Below are positions 19,539 through 29,475 of a stretch of 64,000 bases of DNA, piece by piece. The translations under genes and the position numbers were made by a program. Numbering within the stretch: position 1 is the first letter of the stretch; each line of letters opens with the position of its first letter. Where the stretch lies: contig NZ_AP022314.1 of the NCBI RefSeq assembly GCF_009936235.1, forward strand, positions 1 to 64,000, written 5' to 3'. Source of the DNA: Mycobacterium xenopi (GTDB taxonomy: Bacteria; Actinomycetota; Actinomycetes; Mycobacteriales; Mycobacteriaceae). The notes under the pieces were generated by a model. The model was not told the origin of the DNA. It saw only the letters and a list, made by a program, of their open reading frames with translations, and made no database searches.

Positions 19539-21396
19539 TGGTGCCGTCTTTGTTCACACCCTGGCCAGCCGCCGGGCTTTGATACACCACCCGGTTGTGC
19601 TTGTCGCCGCCGGCGTCCACGTCGGCCCCCTTGACCAGCACACCCGTCCAGCCCAGCGCGCGCAGCTGTGGTTCGGCGTCGGTCCAGAACAACCCGGACA
19701 GGTCGGGCATCACGAACTGGTTGCCCTTGGAGACCTGCAATTCGATCACCGAGTCCACCGGAACCGTCGCGCCCGCAGGCGGATTGGTGCCAATCACGTC
19801 GCCGGCCGGGCGGGGGCTGTCGACCGCAGCCTGGCTGAATTTGGTGAACCCGTAGACGGTGAGATTCTTCTGCGCGAGGTCAACGGTTTGGCCGGCCACG
19901 TCCGGAATCTGCTTGGTGGCCGGCCCCGACCCGACGACGATCGTGATCACGTTGGTGATGGCCGACGTCTGATTGGCCGGCGGATTCGTGCCGACGACAC
20001 GGCCCTTGAGCTCCGGGGTCGAGGGGGAGCTGGCCTGCTTGAAGCGCCCGAACCCGGCGGCGGTCAGCTTCTTGACCGCGTCGGCGTAGCTTAGCGAAGA
20101 CACGTCGGGCACCTCACGCTGCTCGGGGCCCGTCGATACGTTGACCGTGATCTCATCGCCCGCACTCACCGACGCGTTGGCCGCGGGATCGGTGCCGATC
20201 ACATGGTCGGGCGGTACTGTCGAATCGGGCTTTTGCTGGGTGCGGGTCTTGAAGCCGCGGTTTTGTAGTGCGGCGATCGCGTCGGCGGAGGCTTGCCCGC
20301 GCACGTCCGGGACCTGCACGTTGCGGGTATTCCCGCCGAAGGTGTTGATGACGATGGTGACGACCACGGTCAACACCGCCAGCACGGCGACCGCGATCAA
20401 CCAACGCCCCACCGAGCCGGTGGCACGGTCCCGAGCGAAATCAAGCGGCTGGCGAGGCAGCGGATCGGTGTGCGGCCCCGCTGGACCGCCCGGCGACCCC
20501 GACGCCAGCATCGACGTCCGCTCGGCGGCGGTAAGCACCTTAGGCGCCTCGGGCGGCTCACCGTTGTGCACACGGATCAAGTCCGCGCGCATCTCGGCAG
20601 CGGTCTGGTAGCGATTGTCCGGGTTTTTGGCCAGCGCCTTGAGCACGACAGCGTCTAGGTCAGCGGAGATGCCCTCTCGGCGCTGCGATGGCGGAATCGG
20701 ATCTTCGCGCACGTGCTGGTACGCGACCGCGACCGGCGAGTCACCGACGAAAGGTGGTTCGCCGGTGAGGATTTCGTAGAGAACACAACCCAGCGAGTAG
20801 ACATCGGAGCGGGCGTCCACTGGGTTGCCGCGAGCTTGTTCCGGCGACAGGTACTGCGCCGTCCCGATCACCGCCGCGGTCTGGGTGACGCTGTTGCCGC
20901 TGTCGGCGATCGCCCGGGCGATGCCGAAGTCCATCACCTTCACCGCGCCGGTGGTGCTGATCATGATGTTCGCCGGCTTGACATCGCGATGGATGATGCC
21001 GTGCTGGTGGGAGAAGTTGAGCGCCTGGCAGGCGTCGGCGATGACCTCGATCGCGCGCTGGGGCGGCATCGGACCGTCGGTGTGCACGATGTCGCGCAGC
21101 GTGACGCCGTTGACATACTCCATCACGATGTAGGGCAGCGGTCCCGCGGGTGTTTCCGCCTCGCCGGTGTCGTACACGGCAACGATGGCCGGGTGGTTGA
21201 GCGCGGCGGCGTTTTGCGCTTCCCGCCGGAAGCGCAAGTAAAAACTGGGGTCGCGGGCAAGGTCGGCGCGCAACACTTTGACCGCGACGTCACGGTGCAG
21301 CCGGACGTCGCGGGCCAGGTGAACCTCCGACATGCCACCAAAACCCAGGATTTCGCCGAGTTCATAGCGGTCGGACAGGTGCTGCGGAGTGGTCAT
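19516..21396 (-). CDS. pknB: Serine/threonine protein kinase PknB with PASTA sensor
   Basis: Essential transmembrane kinase controlling peptidoglycan synthesis and division. 626 residues, identical in length to M. tuberculosis PknB. Kinase domain (about 10-275): glycine loop LGFGGMSEVHLA, VAVKVLRAD lysine, catalytic HRDVKPANI, DFGIARA. A juxtamembrane linker precedes one membrane helix (about 332-352). Four PASTA repeats follow (about 356-626), each with a PDVxGxx-type segment and GTDPAA/GTNPPA, which bind muropeptides outside the cell. Its ATG overlaps the pknA stop (ATGA). Last gene of the fhaA-pknB operon. Confidence 0.98.
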   Translation of the reverse strand: MTTPQHLSDRYELGEILGFGGMSEVHLARDVRLHRDVAVKVLRADLARDPSFYLRFRREAQNAAALNHPAIVAVYDTGEAETPAGPLPYIVMEYVNGVTLRDIVHTDGPMPPQRAIEVIADACQALNFSHQHGIIHRDVKPANIMISTTGAVKVMDFGIARAIADSGNSVTQTAAVIGTAQYLSPEQARGNPVDARSDVYSLGCVLYEILTGEPPFVGDSPVAVAYQHVREDPIPPSQRREGISADLDAVVLKALAKNPDNRYQTAAEMRADLIRVHNGEPPEAPKVLTAAERTSMLASGSPGGPAGPHTDPLPRQPLDFARDRATGSVGRWLIAVAVLAVLTVVVTIVINTFGGNTRNVQVPDVRGQASADAIAALQNRGFKTRTQQKPDSTVPPDHVIGTDPAANASVSAGDEITVNVSTGPEQREVPDVSSLSYADAVKKLTAAGFGRFKQASSPSTPELKGRVVGTNPPANQTSAITNVITIVVGSGPATKQIPDVAGQTVDLAQKNLTVYGFTKFSQAAVDSPRPAGDVIGTNPPAGATVPVDSVIELQVSKGNQFVMPDLSGLFWTDAEPQLRALGWTGVLVKGADVDAGGDKHNRVVYQSPAAGQGVNKDGTITLKFGQ

Positions 21397-22703
21397 CGCG
21401 GTGTCTCGGGTCGGGCCGGCGAGACTTGATGGTGGGGTGTCAGCGCGGCGGCCCAGCGAAATAGGGCTTGCTTGCTCTGCTGTCCAGGATTACTTGTCGG
21501 GGCTTGATCAGTCCAATCGGACGGCTGCGCGGGGGCCGACCCGCTGGATGTGGTGCTGGGCGGGGTCCCGGTATCGGTGACCGTCGGGGTGGTTTGCTGG
21601 GGCTGGATGTTCTCTTCGTGGGAGTTGATAACGATCAACACCGCGATGATGATCGCCAGCGCCCCGAGCACTCCAGCCGCCCACAGCAGTGCCCGCTGCC
21701 CGGAGGAGAACGTGCGTCGCGGCGGCGGCGAGCGGTGCCCGGCGGTCGCCGGGCGTGCTCGGCGGGCGGCGGGCACCCGGCCGGTGGGGTTGGCGGCGAC
21801 CCTCGACGGAGCGCTGGACGGAATGGCCGCCGGGGTGGCCCGCCCGGTTTGGCTCGGTCGCGGTGGCCGGCGGCCCGCTCGCACTGCGGCCACGGCGTCA
21901 GCGAACGGTCCCCCGCTCTTGTAGCGCAGCTGTGGGTTCTTGACCAACGTGATTTCGATGAGCTCCCGCACATTGGGCGGCACATCATTGGGCAGCGGCG
22001 GCGGCGGCTCTTTGATGTGCTTCATCGCCACCGTCAAAGCGCCGTCGCCAGTGAAGGGACGTTTACCCGAAACCGATTCGTAGCCAACGACTCCCAGCGA
22101 ATAGACGTCACTGGCCGGGGTTGCGTCGTGGCCGAGGGCCTGCTCGGGAGCGATGTATTGAGCGGTGCCCATCACCATGCCCGTTTGGGTTACCGGCGCC
22201 GCGTCGACAGCCTTGGCGATACCGAAGTCGGTGATCTTGACCTGCCCCGTTGGCGTGATCAAGATATTGCCCGGTTTGACGTCGCGGTGCACCAGCCCGG
22301 CGGCGTGGGCGACCTGCAGCGCGCGCCCGGTCTGCTCGAGCATGTCCAGCGCGTGCCGCAGCGAGAGCTTGCCGGTGCGTTTGAGCACCGAGTTCAACGG
22401 CTCGCCGTTGACCAGCTCCATCACCAGGTAGGCGGTGCGTCCCTCACCGTTGAGGGTGGTTTCGCCGTAGTCGTGGACGCTGGCGATCCCGGGGTGGTTG
22501 AGCATCGCGGTGGTGCGTGCCTCGTTGCGGAACCGCTCCAGAAACTCGGGGTCCTGGGAGAACTCCTGCTTGAGCACCTTCACCGCCACACGCCGGCCCA
22601 GCCTGCTGTCGACCGCTTCCCACACCTGACCCATGCCGCCGGTGGCAATGAGACGCTGGAGGCGATACCGCCCAGACAGCGTCACCCCTACTCGCGCGGT
22701 CAT
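21393..22703 (-). CDS. pknA: Serine/threonine protein kinase PknA
   Basis: Essential kinase regulating cell shape and division, partner of PknB. 436 residues (M. tuberculosis 431). Kinase domain about 13-280 with IATGGMGQVWEA, VAVKVLKQE, HRDVKPGNI and DFGIAKA; a proline/arginine-rich linker (about 285-330), one membrane helix (about 335-357, LLWAAGVLGALAIIIAVLIV) and a short extracytoplasmic tail without PASTA repeats. ATGA overlaps at both ends couple it to pbpA and pknB. Confidence 0.97.
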   Translation of the reverse strand: MTARVGVTLSGRYRLQRLIATGGMGQVWEAVDSRLGRRVAVKVLKQEFSQDPEFLERFRNEARTTAMLNHPGIASVHDYGETTLNGEGRTAYLVMELVNGEPLNSVLKRTGKLSLRHALDMLEQTGRALQVAHAAGLVHRDVKPGNILITPTGQVKITDFGIAKAVDAAPVTQTGMVMGTAQYIAPEQALGHDATPASDVYSLGVVGYESVSGKRPFTGDGALTVAMKHIKEPPPPLPNDVPPNVRELIEITLVKNPQLRYKSGGPFADAVAAVRAGRRPPRPSQTGRATPAAIPSSAPSRVAANPTGRVPAARRARPATAGHRSPPPRRTFSSGQRALLWAAGVLGALAIIIAVLIVINSHEENIQPQQTTPTVTDTGTPPSTTSSGSAPAQPSDWTDQAPTSNPGQQSKQALFRWAAALTPHHQVSPARPETPR

Positions 22704-24175
22704 GGCCCTCCCTGCAGCGCAGCCTCGATCACGGCGCGTCCGATCGGCGCGGCGAGGGCGCCACCAGTCGCGGATAGTCGGTCAGCGCCGTCCTCCACCA
22801 GTACCGCGACGGCCACCTTCGGCAAGTACGCCGGTGCGAAGGCGATGTACCACGCATGTGGTGGAGTGTTACGCGGGTCGGTGCCGTGCTCTGCGGTACC
22901 GGTCTTGGATGCGATCTGCACGCCGGGGATGGCCCCTTTCTGCTGTGTGACTGACTCGGCGCCGACCATCAATTCTGTTAGCTTAGCCGCGACCTGCGGT
23001 GAAACCGCACGGCGCTGCTGGTGTGGGGCGGTGCTGCTGATGTTAGCCAGATCCGGCCCCTGGAGGCTGTTGACCAAGTAGGGCTGCATGGTGACGCCAG
23101 CGTTGGCGATCGTCGCGGCGACCACGGCGTTTTGCAGCGGGGTCAGTGCGACATCCTTCTGCCCGATACTCGACATCCCCAGCGCGGCGGCATCGACGAT
23201 AGGCCCAACGGTTGATTCGGCGACCTGCAATGGGATGGGGTCGGGGGCAGTGTCGAACCCGAACTCCTGGGCAGTGCTGCGCAACGCGTCGACGCCGGTG
23301 GCGATGCCCAACTGCACGAACGCGGTGTTGCAGGACCGGGCGAAGGCCTCGCGCAGCGACACCGTCGGCTCGCTGCCACACGGCGCGCCGCCGAAATTCT
23401 GCAGCGTGACGGTGCTGTCGGGCAGCGGAATTGTCGGCGCCGAAGTCAGCTGGTCGTCCTCGGTCATCCCGGCCTGCAGGGCAGCCGCGGTGGTGATCAC
23501 CTTGAAGGTCGATCCCGGTGGGTAGGTCTCGGCGATCGCGCGGTTGGTCAGCGGGGAGGCCGGGTCGTCGCGCAGCCGCTGCCACGCCCGCAACTGTTCG
23601 TCGGAATTGTGCGACGCCAACTGGTTGGGGTCATAGGACGGTGAGGACACCAGCGCCAAGATCTTGCCTGTCGACGGCTCCAGCGCCACCACCGCCCCTT
23701 TGCAGGGCCCGCCGCAGCCCTGCTGCATCGCATCCCAGCCGGCCTGCTGCACCCGTGGGTTGATGGTGGTGTCGACGTTGCCGCCGCGCGGGTCGCGACC
23801 GGTGAAGAAGTCGGCCAATCGGCGACCGAACAGCCGCTCATCGGAACCGTTGAGCAACGGGTCTTCGGCACGTTCCAGGCCCGTGCTGGAATAGCGCAGC
23901 GAGTAAAAACCGGTAATCGGCGCGTACACAAAGGGATTGGGGTACACCCGCAGGAATTTGTAGCGGTTGTCGGTGGCCACCGAATAGGCCAGCAGTTGTC
24001 CGCCGGCGGTGATCTGACCGCGTTGTCGTGAATACTCGTCGAGCAGCACTCGCTGATTGCGCGGGTCGGCGCGCAGCCCGTCGGCGGTGAACACTTGGGT
24101 GAAGGTGGCATTGAGCAGCAGCAGCACTATCAATGCCATCACGGTGACGGAGACCCGGCGCAAGGAGGCGTTCAT
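22700..24175 (-). CDS. pbpA: Penicillin-binding protein A (class B transpeptidase)
   Basis: 491 residues, same as M. tuberculosis PbpA (Rv0016c). Short cytoplasmic tail, one membrane anchor (about 9-29), dimerisation domain, then a transpeptidase domain with SxxK (STFK, Ser near 222), SxN (SCN) and KTG (SKTGTAEHG). Cross-links septal peptidoglycan; PknB phosphorylates the M. tuberculosis protein. The ATG at 24175 (MNASLRRVSVTV) overlaps the rodA stop as ATGA; the longer open frame upstream is an antisense-like artefact over rodA. Confidence 0.97.
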   Translation of the reverse strand: MNASLRRVSVTVMALIVLLLLNATFTQVFTADGLRADPRNQRVLLDEYSRQRGQITAGGQLLAYSVATDNRYKFLRVYPNPFVYAPITGFYSLRYSSTGLERAEDPLLNGSDERLFGRRLADFFTGRDPRGGNVDTTINPRVQQAGWDAMQQGCGGPCKGAVVALEPSTGKILALVSSPSYDPNQLASHNSDEQLRAWQRLRDDPASPLTNRAIAETYPPGSTFKVITTAAALQAGMTEDDQLTSAPTIPLPDSTVTLQNFGGAPCGSEPTVSLREAFARSCNTAFVQLGIATGVDALRSTAQEFGFDTAPDPIPLQVAESTVGPIVDAAALGMSSIGQKDVALTPLQNAVVAATIANAGVTMQPYLVNSLQGPDLANISSTAPHQQRRAVSPQVAAKLTELMVGAESVTQQKGAIPGVQIASKTGTAEHGTDPRNTPPHAWYIAFAPAYLPKVAVAVLVEDGADRLSATGGALAAPIGRAVIEAALQGGP

Positions 24176-25581
24176 ACCCGCTCGATCACCTCGGTGCTGG
24201 CCGCCGCGATCGGCGACGTGGCGCGCGATGGGGTGCGGAATGGTCGGCGGGCGGCGTGCGAGATCTGCACGAGGATGGCCAGCAATGCGTAGTTGGCGAG
24301 CAGCGACGAGCCGCCGTAGGACATCCACGGTGTGGTCAGCCCGGTCAACGGAATCAGCGTCGTCACACCGCCAACGACGATGAACAGCTGGATGGCCAAC
24401 GTCGACGCCAGGCCGGCCGCCAGCAGCTTGCCAAAGCTGTCGCGTACCGCGATCGCGGTGCGCAGGCCGCGGATGATCACGATGGTGTAGAGCATCAACA
24501 GGCTGGCCAGCCCCACCAGCCCGAGCTCTTCGCCGAATGCGGCCACGATGAAATCGGTTGACGCCGCCGGCACCGTGTCGGGTTGGCCGTTGCCCAGGCC
24601 GGTGCCGAAGATGCCGCCGGTAGCAAAGCTGAACAGCGACTGTACGATCTGGTAGCCGCTGCCCTCCGGATCGGCGAACGGATCCAGCCAGGTCTGCACC
24701 CGAAGCCGGACATGGTCGAAAAGGAAATACGCTGCAACGCTTCCCACGACGAACAGGGCCAAACCGATAACCACCCAGCTGAATCGCTGGGTGGCCAGAT
24801 ACACCATCGTCAGGAACGACGCGTACAGCAATAGCGAAGTGCCGAGGTCCTTTTCGAAGATCATCACGCCCACCGAGATGACCCATGCGGCCACCAGCGG
24901 CGCAAGGTCTCGGGGTCGGGGCAGATCCATGCCCATCACGTGCTTGCCGGCGCTGGTGAACAGACGGCGTTTAGCCACCAGCACCGCGGCGAAAAAGATC
25001 AGCAGCAGGATCTTGGAGAACTCGGCAGGCTGAATTGAGAAGCCCGGGAACCGAATCCAGATTTTGGCACCGTTTTGTTCGGAAAACGCCGGCGGCAGCA
25101 AGGCCGGAATGGTCAAGATCACCAAACCGGCAACGCCGCACGTGTAGCCGTAGCGAGCAAGGCGGCGGTAGTCAGGCAGTAACCACACCACCAACGCGAA
25201 GCCGGTCACGGCCACCAGCGTCCACAGCATCTGCTGGTTGGCGCTGGGATGCGTGTGGCCGCCGATCGCGCCGCTGGCGACGTCGAGACGATGGATCATC
25301 ACCAGGCCGAGGCCGTTGAGCAACGCCACCACCGGCAGCAGCAGCGGGTCCGCATAGGGGGCGAAGCGCCGCACAGCTAGATGCGCGCAGGCGAACAGGG
25401 TGAAGAATCCCACCGCGTAACCGGCGAGGTCCCAATGCAATCCGCGTTCTTGGTTGGCTTGCACGATGAGCAGCGCCGCGGCGGTGATAGCGGTGGCGAA
25501 GCACAGCAGCAGCAACTCGGCATTGCGCCTGGTCGGCAGGGCGGGTGTCACCATTATCGGCGGCTGGGGCGCTGTGCTCAC
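24172..25581 (-). CDS. rodA: SEDS-family peptidoglycan glycosyltransferase RodA
   Basis: Polytopic membrane protein (about 12 helices) that polymerises glycan strands together with a class B PBP, here the adjacent PbpA. Typical SEDS blocks: FSIQPAEFSKILLLIFFA, FEKDLGTSLLLYASF, GTGLGNGQPDTVPAASTDFI and TTPWMSYGGSSLLANY. Start: the GTG at 25581 has a GGAG 10-12 bases upstream and gives 469 residues, the length of M. tuberculosis RodA. An alternative ATG at 25629 would overlap the pstP stop as ATGA and add 16 residues, so coupling to pstP may still favour it. Stop overlaps pbpA. Confidence 0.95.
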   Translation of the reverse strand: MSTAPQPPIMVTPALPTRRNAELLLLCFATAITAAALLIVQANQERGLHWDLAGYAVGFFTLFACAHLAVRRFAPYADPLLLPVVALLNGLGLVMIHRLDVASGAIGGHTHPSANQQMLWTLVAVTGFALVVWLLPDYRRLARYGYTCGVAGLVILTIPALLPPAFSEQNGAKIWIRFPGFSIQPAEFSKILLLIFFAAVLVAKRRLFTSAGKHVMGMDLPRPRDLAPLVAAWVISVGVMIFEKDLGTSLLLYASFLTMVYLATQRFSWVVIGLALFVVGSVAAYFLFDHVRLRVQTWLDPFADPEGSGYQIVQSLFSFATGGIFGTGLGNGQPDTVPAASTDFIVAAFGEELGLVGLASLLMLYTIVIIRGLRTAIAVRDSFGKLLAAGLASTLAIQLFIVVGGVTTLIPLTGLTTPWMSYGGSSLLANYALLAILVQISHAARRPFRTPSRATSPIAAASTEVIERV

Positions 25582-25625
25582 TGTGCGCCGCTCCTGGTCA
25601 TCACCGCGCCCTGGGTCGTCGCCTG

Positions 25626-27095
25626 TCATGCCGCCGCCCGGCAATCGGTGCCCGGCTGAAGTGGCGGCTGCGGATTCGCGGTGACGGTGGGCGCGGTGGT
25701 GAGGGGAGGCGCGGGGGCTGTGGCGTCGGTGGAATCGGGTGGCTGGGTGTGCGGCGGGGTGGCGGTGGTGGTCGGAATGGGGGCGCGGCTGGTCGCGGCG
25801 GGTGGCGAAGTGGCTCGAGGCTGCGGGCACGGCGGTAGCAGCGAGTTCGTTGACAATTCGCGCAGCTGAGTGATCGCGTCGTCAAGGCTGCCGGCCGGCA
25901 GCCCGGCCGCCACCTGGGCGCGTTCGGCGGGGCGCAGATCCTCCAGTTTCATCAGGTGGCAGCCCAGGTGGTCTTTGGACTGTCCATAGCTGATCTGTGA
26001 CAGCTGGTTGCCGTTGAGGCAGCCCAGCAGGTACGGCTTGTGCAGGGGCAGGCCCAGGATCGACTGCGGAATGCCTCGCATGATGGACACGTTGCCCTCG
26101 TACCCGGCGACATAGTAGTTGTTACGGATGATGGCCCGGCTGATCGCAAGACCCGCCAACACCAGCAGCACCAACAGCGTGATTGCGATCGCCATTCGCC
26201 GACGCGACCGAATCGGCCGGATGAACGTATCGCCTTGCGGCAGAACACGTTGGGTGACATCTTTACGAGGGCTGATGGCCGACGCCCGGCCTGCGGCGGT
26301 GTTGGGCCGGGTCTGTTGGTCCTGGTAATCGGAGTCGGCGGAAACCGCGCCCGCAACGATCGGCTGAGTCGGACCGTAGTCGTAGTCGACGACGTCGGCG
26401 ACCACCACGGTCACGTTGTCCGGTCCCCCGCCGCGCAAAGCCAGCTCGATGAGGCGGTCCGCGGCTTCGTCGACGTCGGGAATCTTCAGTGCCTCAAGGA
26501 TGGTTTCGTCACTGACCGGGTCGGATAATCCGTCCGAGCACAACAGGTATCGGTCACCCGCGCGCACCTCGCGCATGGTCAGCGTCGGCTCCACCTCATG
26601 ACCGGTGAGGGCGCGCATGATCAGCGAGCGCTGCGGGTGGCTGTGTGCTTCTTCCGGGCTGATGCGGCCTTCGTCGACCAAGGTCTGCACGAACGTGTCG
26701 TCTCTGGTGATCTGGGTCAACTCGCCGTCGCGCAGCAGGTAGCAGCGCGAGTCACCGATATGCACCAGCCCCAGGCGATCGCCGGCGAACAGGATCGCGG
26801 TGAGGGTGGTACCCATCCCCTCCAGGTCCGGTTCCATCTCCACCTGCGCGGCGATCGCCGAATTGCCTTGCTGCACAGCGTCGTGGAGCTTTCCGAGCAG
26901 GTCACCGCCAGGCTCGTCGTCGTCGAGTTGGGCGAGCGCGGCAATCGCCAACTGAGACGCCACTTCGCCGGCGGCGTGGCCACCCATGCCGTCGGCCAGC
27001 GCCAACAGCCTCGCTCCTGCATACACCGAGTCCTCGTTGTTGGAACGCACCAGGCCGACATCGCTGCGGGCCGCATAACGCAGAACCAGTGTCAC
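25626..27095 (-). CDS. pstP: PP2C-family Ser/Thr phosphatase PstP
   Basis: The sole PPM phosphatase of mycobacteria, reversing PknA/PknB phosphorylation. 489 residues (M. tuberculosis 514; the difference lies in the C-terminal low-complexity tail). PP2C domain about 1-240 with NNEDSVYAG, ADGMGGHAAGE, SDGLSDPVSDE and GGPDNVTVVV metal-binding motifs; a linker; one membrane helix (about 303-322); an extracytoplasmic domain ending in a Pro/Thr-rich tail (DCRAAA). The GTG at 27095 overlaps the fhaB stop as GTGA. Confidence 0.97.
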   Translation of the reverse strand: MTLVLRYAARSDVGLVRSNNEDSVYAGARLLALADGMGGHAAGEVASQLAIAALAQLDDDEPGGDLLGKLHDAVQQGNSAIAAQVEMEPDLEGMGTTLTAILFAGDRLGLVHIGDSRCYLLRDGELTQITRDDTFVQTLVDEGRISPEEAHSHPQRSLIMRALTGHEVEPTLTMREVRAGDRYLLCSDGLSDPVSDETILEALKIPDVDEAADRLIELALRGGGPDNVTVVVADVVDYDYGPTQPIVAGAVSADSDYQDQQTRPNTAAGRASAISPRKDVTQRVLPQGDTFIRPIRSRRRMAIAITLLVLLVLAGLAISRAIIRNNYYVAGYEGNVSIMRGIPQSILGLPLHKPYLLGCLNGNQLSQISYGQSKDHLGCHLMKLEDLRPAERAQVAAGLPAGSLDDAITQLRELSTNSLLPPCPQPRATSPPAATSRAPIPTTTATPPHTQPPDSTDATAPAPPLTTAPTVTANPQPPLQPGTDCRAAA

Positions 27096-27559
27096 GGGCG
27101 CAACTCGATTACCGTTTTGCCGATTCGAACCGGGGTTCCAATCGGAACTCGTACCGCCGTCGTCACCTTCGCCCTGTCAAGGTAAGTGCCGTTGGTCGAT
27201 CCTAGATCCTCGACATACCATTCTGAGCCACGCTGAGACAGTCGCGCGTGCCGCGTCGATGCGTAGTCGTCGGTGAGCACCAACGTCGAATCGTCCGCGC
27301 GTCCGATCAGCACCGGCTGCCCGCTAAGGCTGATGCGCGTGCCGGCAAGCGAGCCCTCGGTGACGACCAAGTGGCGGGGCACGTTGCGGCGCTGCCGCGA
27401 CGGCATCAACGCACCTCGAAACGTCAGGCCACGGCGCGCCATGACCGCGCCGGTGGGCGCATAAATATCAGTGCGCAGAATCCGCAGCACTGACCAGATG
27501 AAAACCCATAGCAGCAACAAGAACCCGGCGCGCGTCAGCTGCAGAACCAATCCCTGCAT
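27092..27559 (-). CDS. fhaB: FHA-domain protein FhaB (FipA)
   Basis: 155 residues, identical in length to Rv0019c. N-terminal membrane helix (about 8-28), then an FHA phosphothreonine-binding domain (about 80-150) with IGRADDSTLVLTDDYAS, RHARLS and the conserved LGSTNGTYLD. It links phosphorylated PknA/B substrates to the divisome. The ATG at 27559 (MQGLVLQLTRAGF) matches the family; the upstream extension of the open frame is rejected. Confidence 0.96.
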   Translation of the reverse strand: MQGLVLQLTRAGFLLLLWVFIWSVLRILRTDIYAPTGAVMARRGLTFRGALMPSRQRRNVPRHLVVTEGSLAGTRISLSGQPVLIGRADDSTLVLTDDYASTRHARLSQRGSEWYVEDLGSTNGTYLDRAKVTTAVRVPIGTPVRIGKTVIELRP

Positions 27560-27686
27560 CTGGCGTCCTCTCCGTCCCGGCGCTGCACACTTTGTGCTCG
27601 CGGCAGGCGAGCACGTCAGCAACGTCACGATACTTGGACGGCGGCCGACGCGGGGCGAAGCTTGATAGCTTCGCTCCGCGGTCAAC

Positions 27687-29215
27687 TCACTGAAAGTGGA
27701 CGATGATCTCCGAGTGGCCCAACCGGATCACGTCGCCGTCGGCCAGCTGCCATTCCTGTACCGGCGCGTTGTTGACGGTGGTGCCGTTGGTGGAGTTCAG
27801 GTCGGTTAGCAGCGCGACCTGCCCGTCCCACCTGATCTCCAGGTGACGGCGCGACACACCGGTGTCGGGCAGCCGGAATTGGGCGTCTTGCCCACGGCCG
27901 ATGATGTTGCTGCCTTCGCGCAGCTGATAGGTCCGCCCGCTGCCGTCGTCGAGCTGCAGTGTGACCGTCCTGCCGGTAGACGCATAGCCGGTCTCCCCGT
28001 ACCCGCCGTACCCGGCCCCGCCGGGTTGGCCGTAGTCGTAGTCCCGGGCGGCTGGCTCCGCGTACCCGCCACCGGGAGGCGCGTACCCGCCACCGGGCTC
28101 GCCATAGCGGCCGTAATCGGGTGGGCCGTAGTCCTGGCGGCCGTACCCGGGCCCGTAGCCTTCGTAGCCCGGTTCGGGGTACCCGGCGCGCTCGGGCTGG
28201 CCGTAGCCCGCGGCCTCGTCGGGCCGAGCTGGCCCGCGACCGTAGTCGTACTCGCCGTAACCAGGCCCGGCGGGCGGGCCGTAGCCGCCTTGGCGATACC
28301 CCGGGTCGTAGCCGGGGGCGCCGTAACCGGCGGGGGACGTTGCTCGTACGGCGGCGGGTAGGCGCCCGGGCCCTGATCGGGGTAACCGCCCTGATCGGGG
28401 TATCGCGGCGGCTCGCCGTAACGGCCCTGCTCCGGATAGCCGCGCTGGTCGGGGTAGCCGCGCTGCTCTGGGTAGCCGCCCTGATCGGCATAGCCGCGTT
28501 GGTCGTACCCGCCTTGGTCGGGGTAGGCACCCTGGTCGGGGTATGCGCCGTGTTCCGGGGGCCGGGGCGGATAACCCGACGGCGGGTAGCCACCCGATTC
28601 CGGCGGGTACCCGCCGCGAGCTTCTTGCCCACCACGCGATTCCTGGCCACCGCGCGGATCGTCTTGCGGACGCCCGTAGCGGTCGTCGTAGTATTCGTCA
28701 CCGGGCCGCCCCTGCCCCTGGCCGCCGCGATAGCTGGAATTCTCAGTCATTGGTGGTACTCCTGGTTCTGCGCTCAACGCATGATCTGATTGTGGCGGGG
28801 CGACATCATGGGCCGCCGGGCGGGGCTCGACGTCGGGGTTGACAACGCCGCGGGTGCGGAACTGGCCGGTGTGCAGGCTCGGGGACTGCTCGAACCGGAC
28901 AACCACAGGACCATATGTTTGCCACCCCTGTTCACCGATGTATCCCGCCAACTGTTTAGCAAAGGTCTCCGCCGTGATGTCCGGATCGGTGCCGAGCTTC
29001 TCGTAGTCGTGGGCACCGACAGTAATGACGTATTCGTTGGGCGCCAAAAGGCGATTGCCCTGAAGCGACCGTACCCCGTCGGCCGCCTCGCGGCGCAACA
29101 TGGCTTCGACCTCTTCCGGGACGATCGAACCGCCGAACACCCGGGCAAATGCATCACCGACGGTGACCTCAAGTTTGCGCTCGATGCGCTGAACCAGCCC
29201 CTTGTGGGTACCCAT
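27687..29215 (-). pseudogene. fhaA: FHA-domain protein FhaA, apparently frameshifted
   Basis: Homologue of Rv0020c (527 residues), which binds MviN/MurJ and PbpA to modulate peptidoglycan synthesis. The N-terminal DUF3662 domain (MGTHKGLVQRIERKLEVTVG..., from ATG 29215) and a long Gly/Tyr/Pro/Gln linker are in one frame down to YEQRPP. From about 28336 the frame that makes sense shifts by one: GYGAPGYDPGYRQGGY onward and the C-terminal FHA domain (EGSNIIGRGQDAQFRLPDTG, SRRHLEIRW, LNSTNGTTVNN, LGHSEIIVHFQ, stop 27687-27689) are all in the second frame. One missing base in the C/G run at 28331-28336 accounts for it. Likely a sequence error or a recent mutation; first gene of the pknB operon. 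Confidence 0.88.
28355..28560 (-). repeat. Degenerate tandem repeats in the FhaA linker
   Basis: About 200 bases of imperfect 18-24 base repeats encode Gly-Tyr-Pro-(Asp/Glu)-Gln units (AYPDQGAYPDQGGYDQRGY and similar, about nine copies). They form the disordered linker between the DUF3662 and FHA domains and are prone to replication slippage. Not a CRISPR: units abut without spacers and stay in frame. Confidence 0.8.
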
Positions 29216-29475
29216 ATCCAGCGCTCGCCTCACTTGTCCTTCTATATTGCTGCTGCCGGACAGATGGCTCGGTGGGCCCGGCCCAGCATCCATCTCCTAA
29301 CCAAGCCATGCTATCGGCCCACTGCGGCCCTGCGGCACCTCGAGAACTGCGAAAATCGAGTCGATGCAGGTCAGACCGCGTGGGCAGGGACCGGCTTGGC
29401 ACTCGGCACCGCCGCGCTCCGTGGACGGCGGTTGGGGAAGGAGCCTATTAGAGTGGTAGTCTCCACCGGTTGTTC

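Noticed and set aside
22700..24886. 728-codon version of PbpA
   Set aside because: The extra N-terminus is the out-of-frame reading of rodA; family length, ATGA coupling and the signal anchor place the start at 24175.
28355..28560. CRISPR-like repeat array
   Set aside because: Units abut without spacers and encode in-frame Gly-Tyr-Pro-x-Gln repeats of FhaA.
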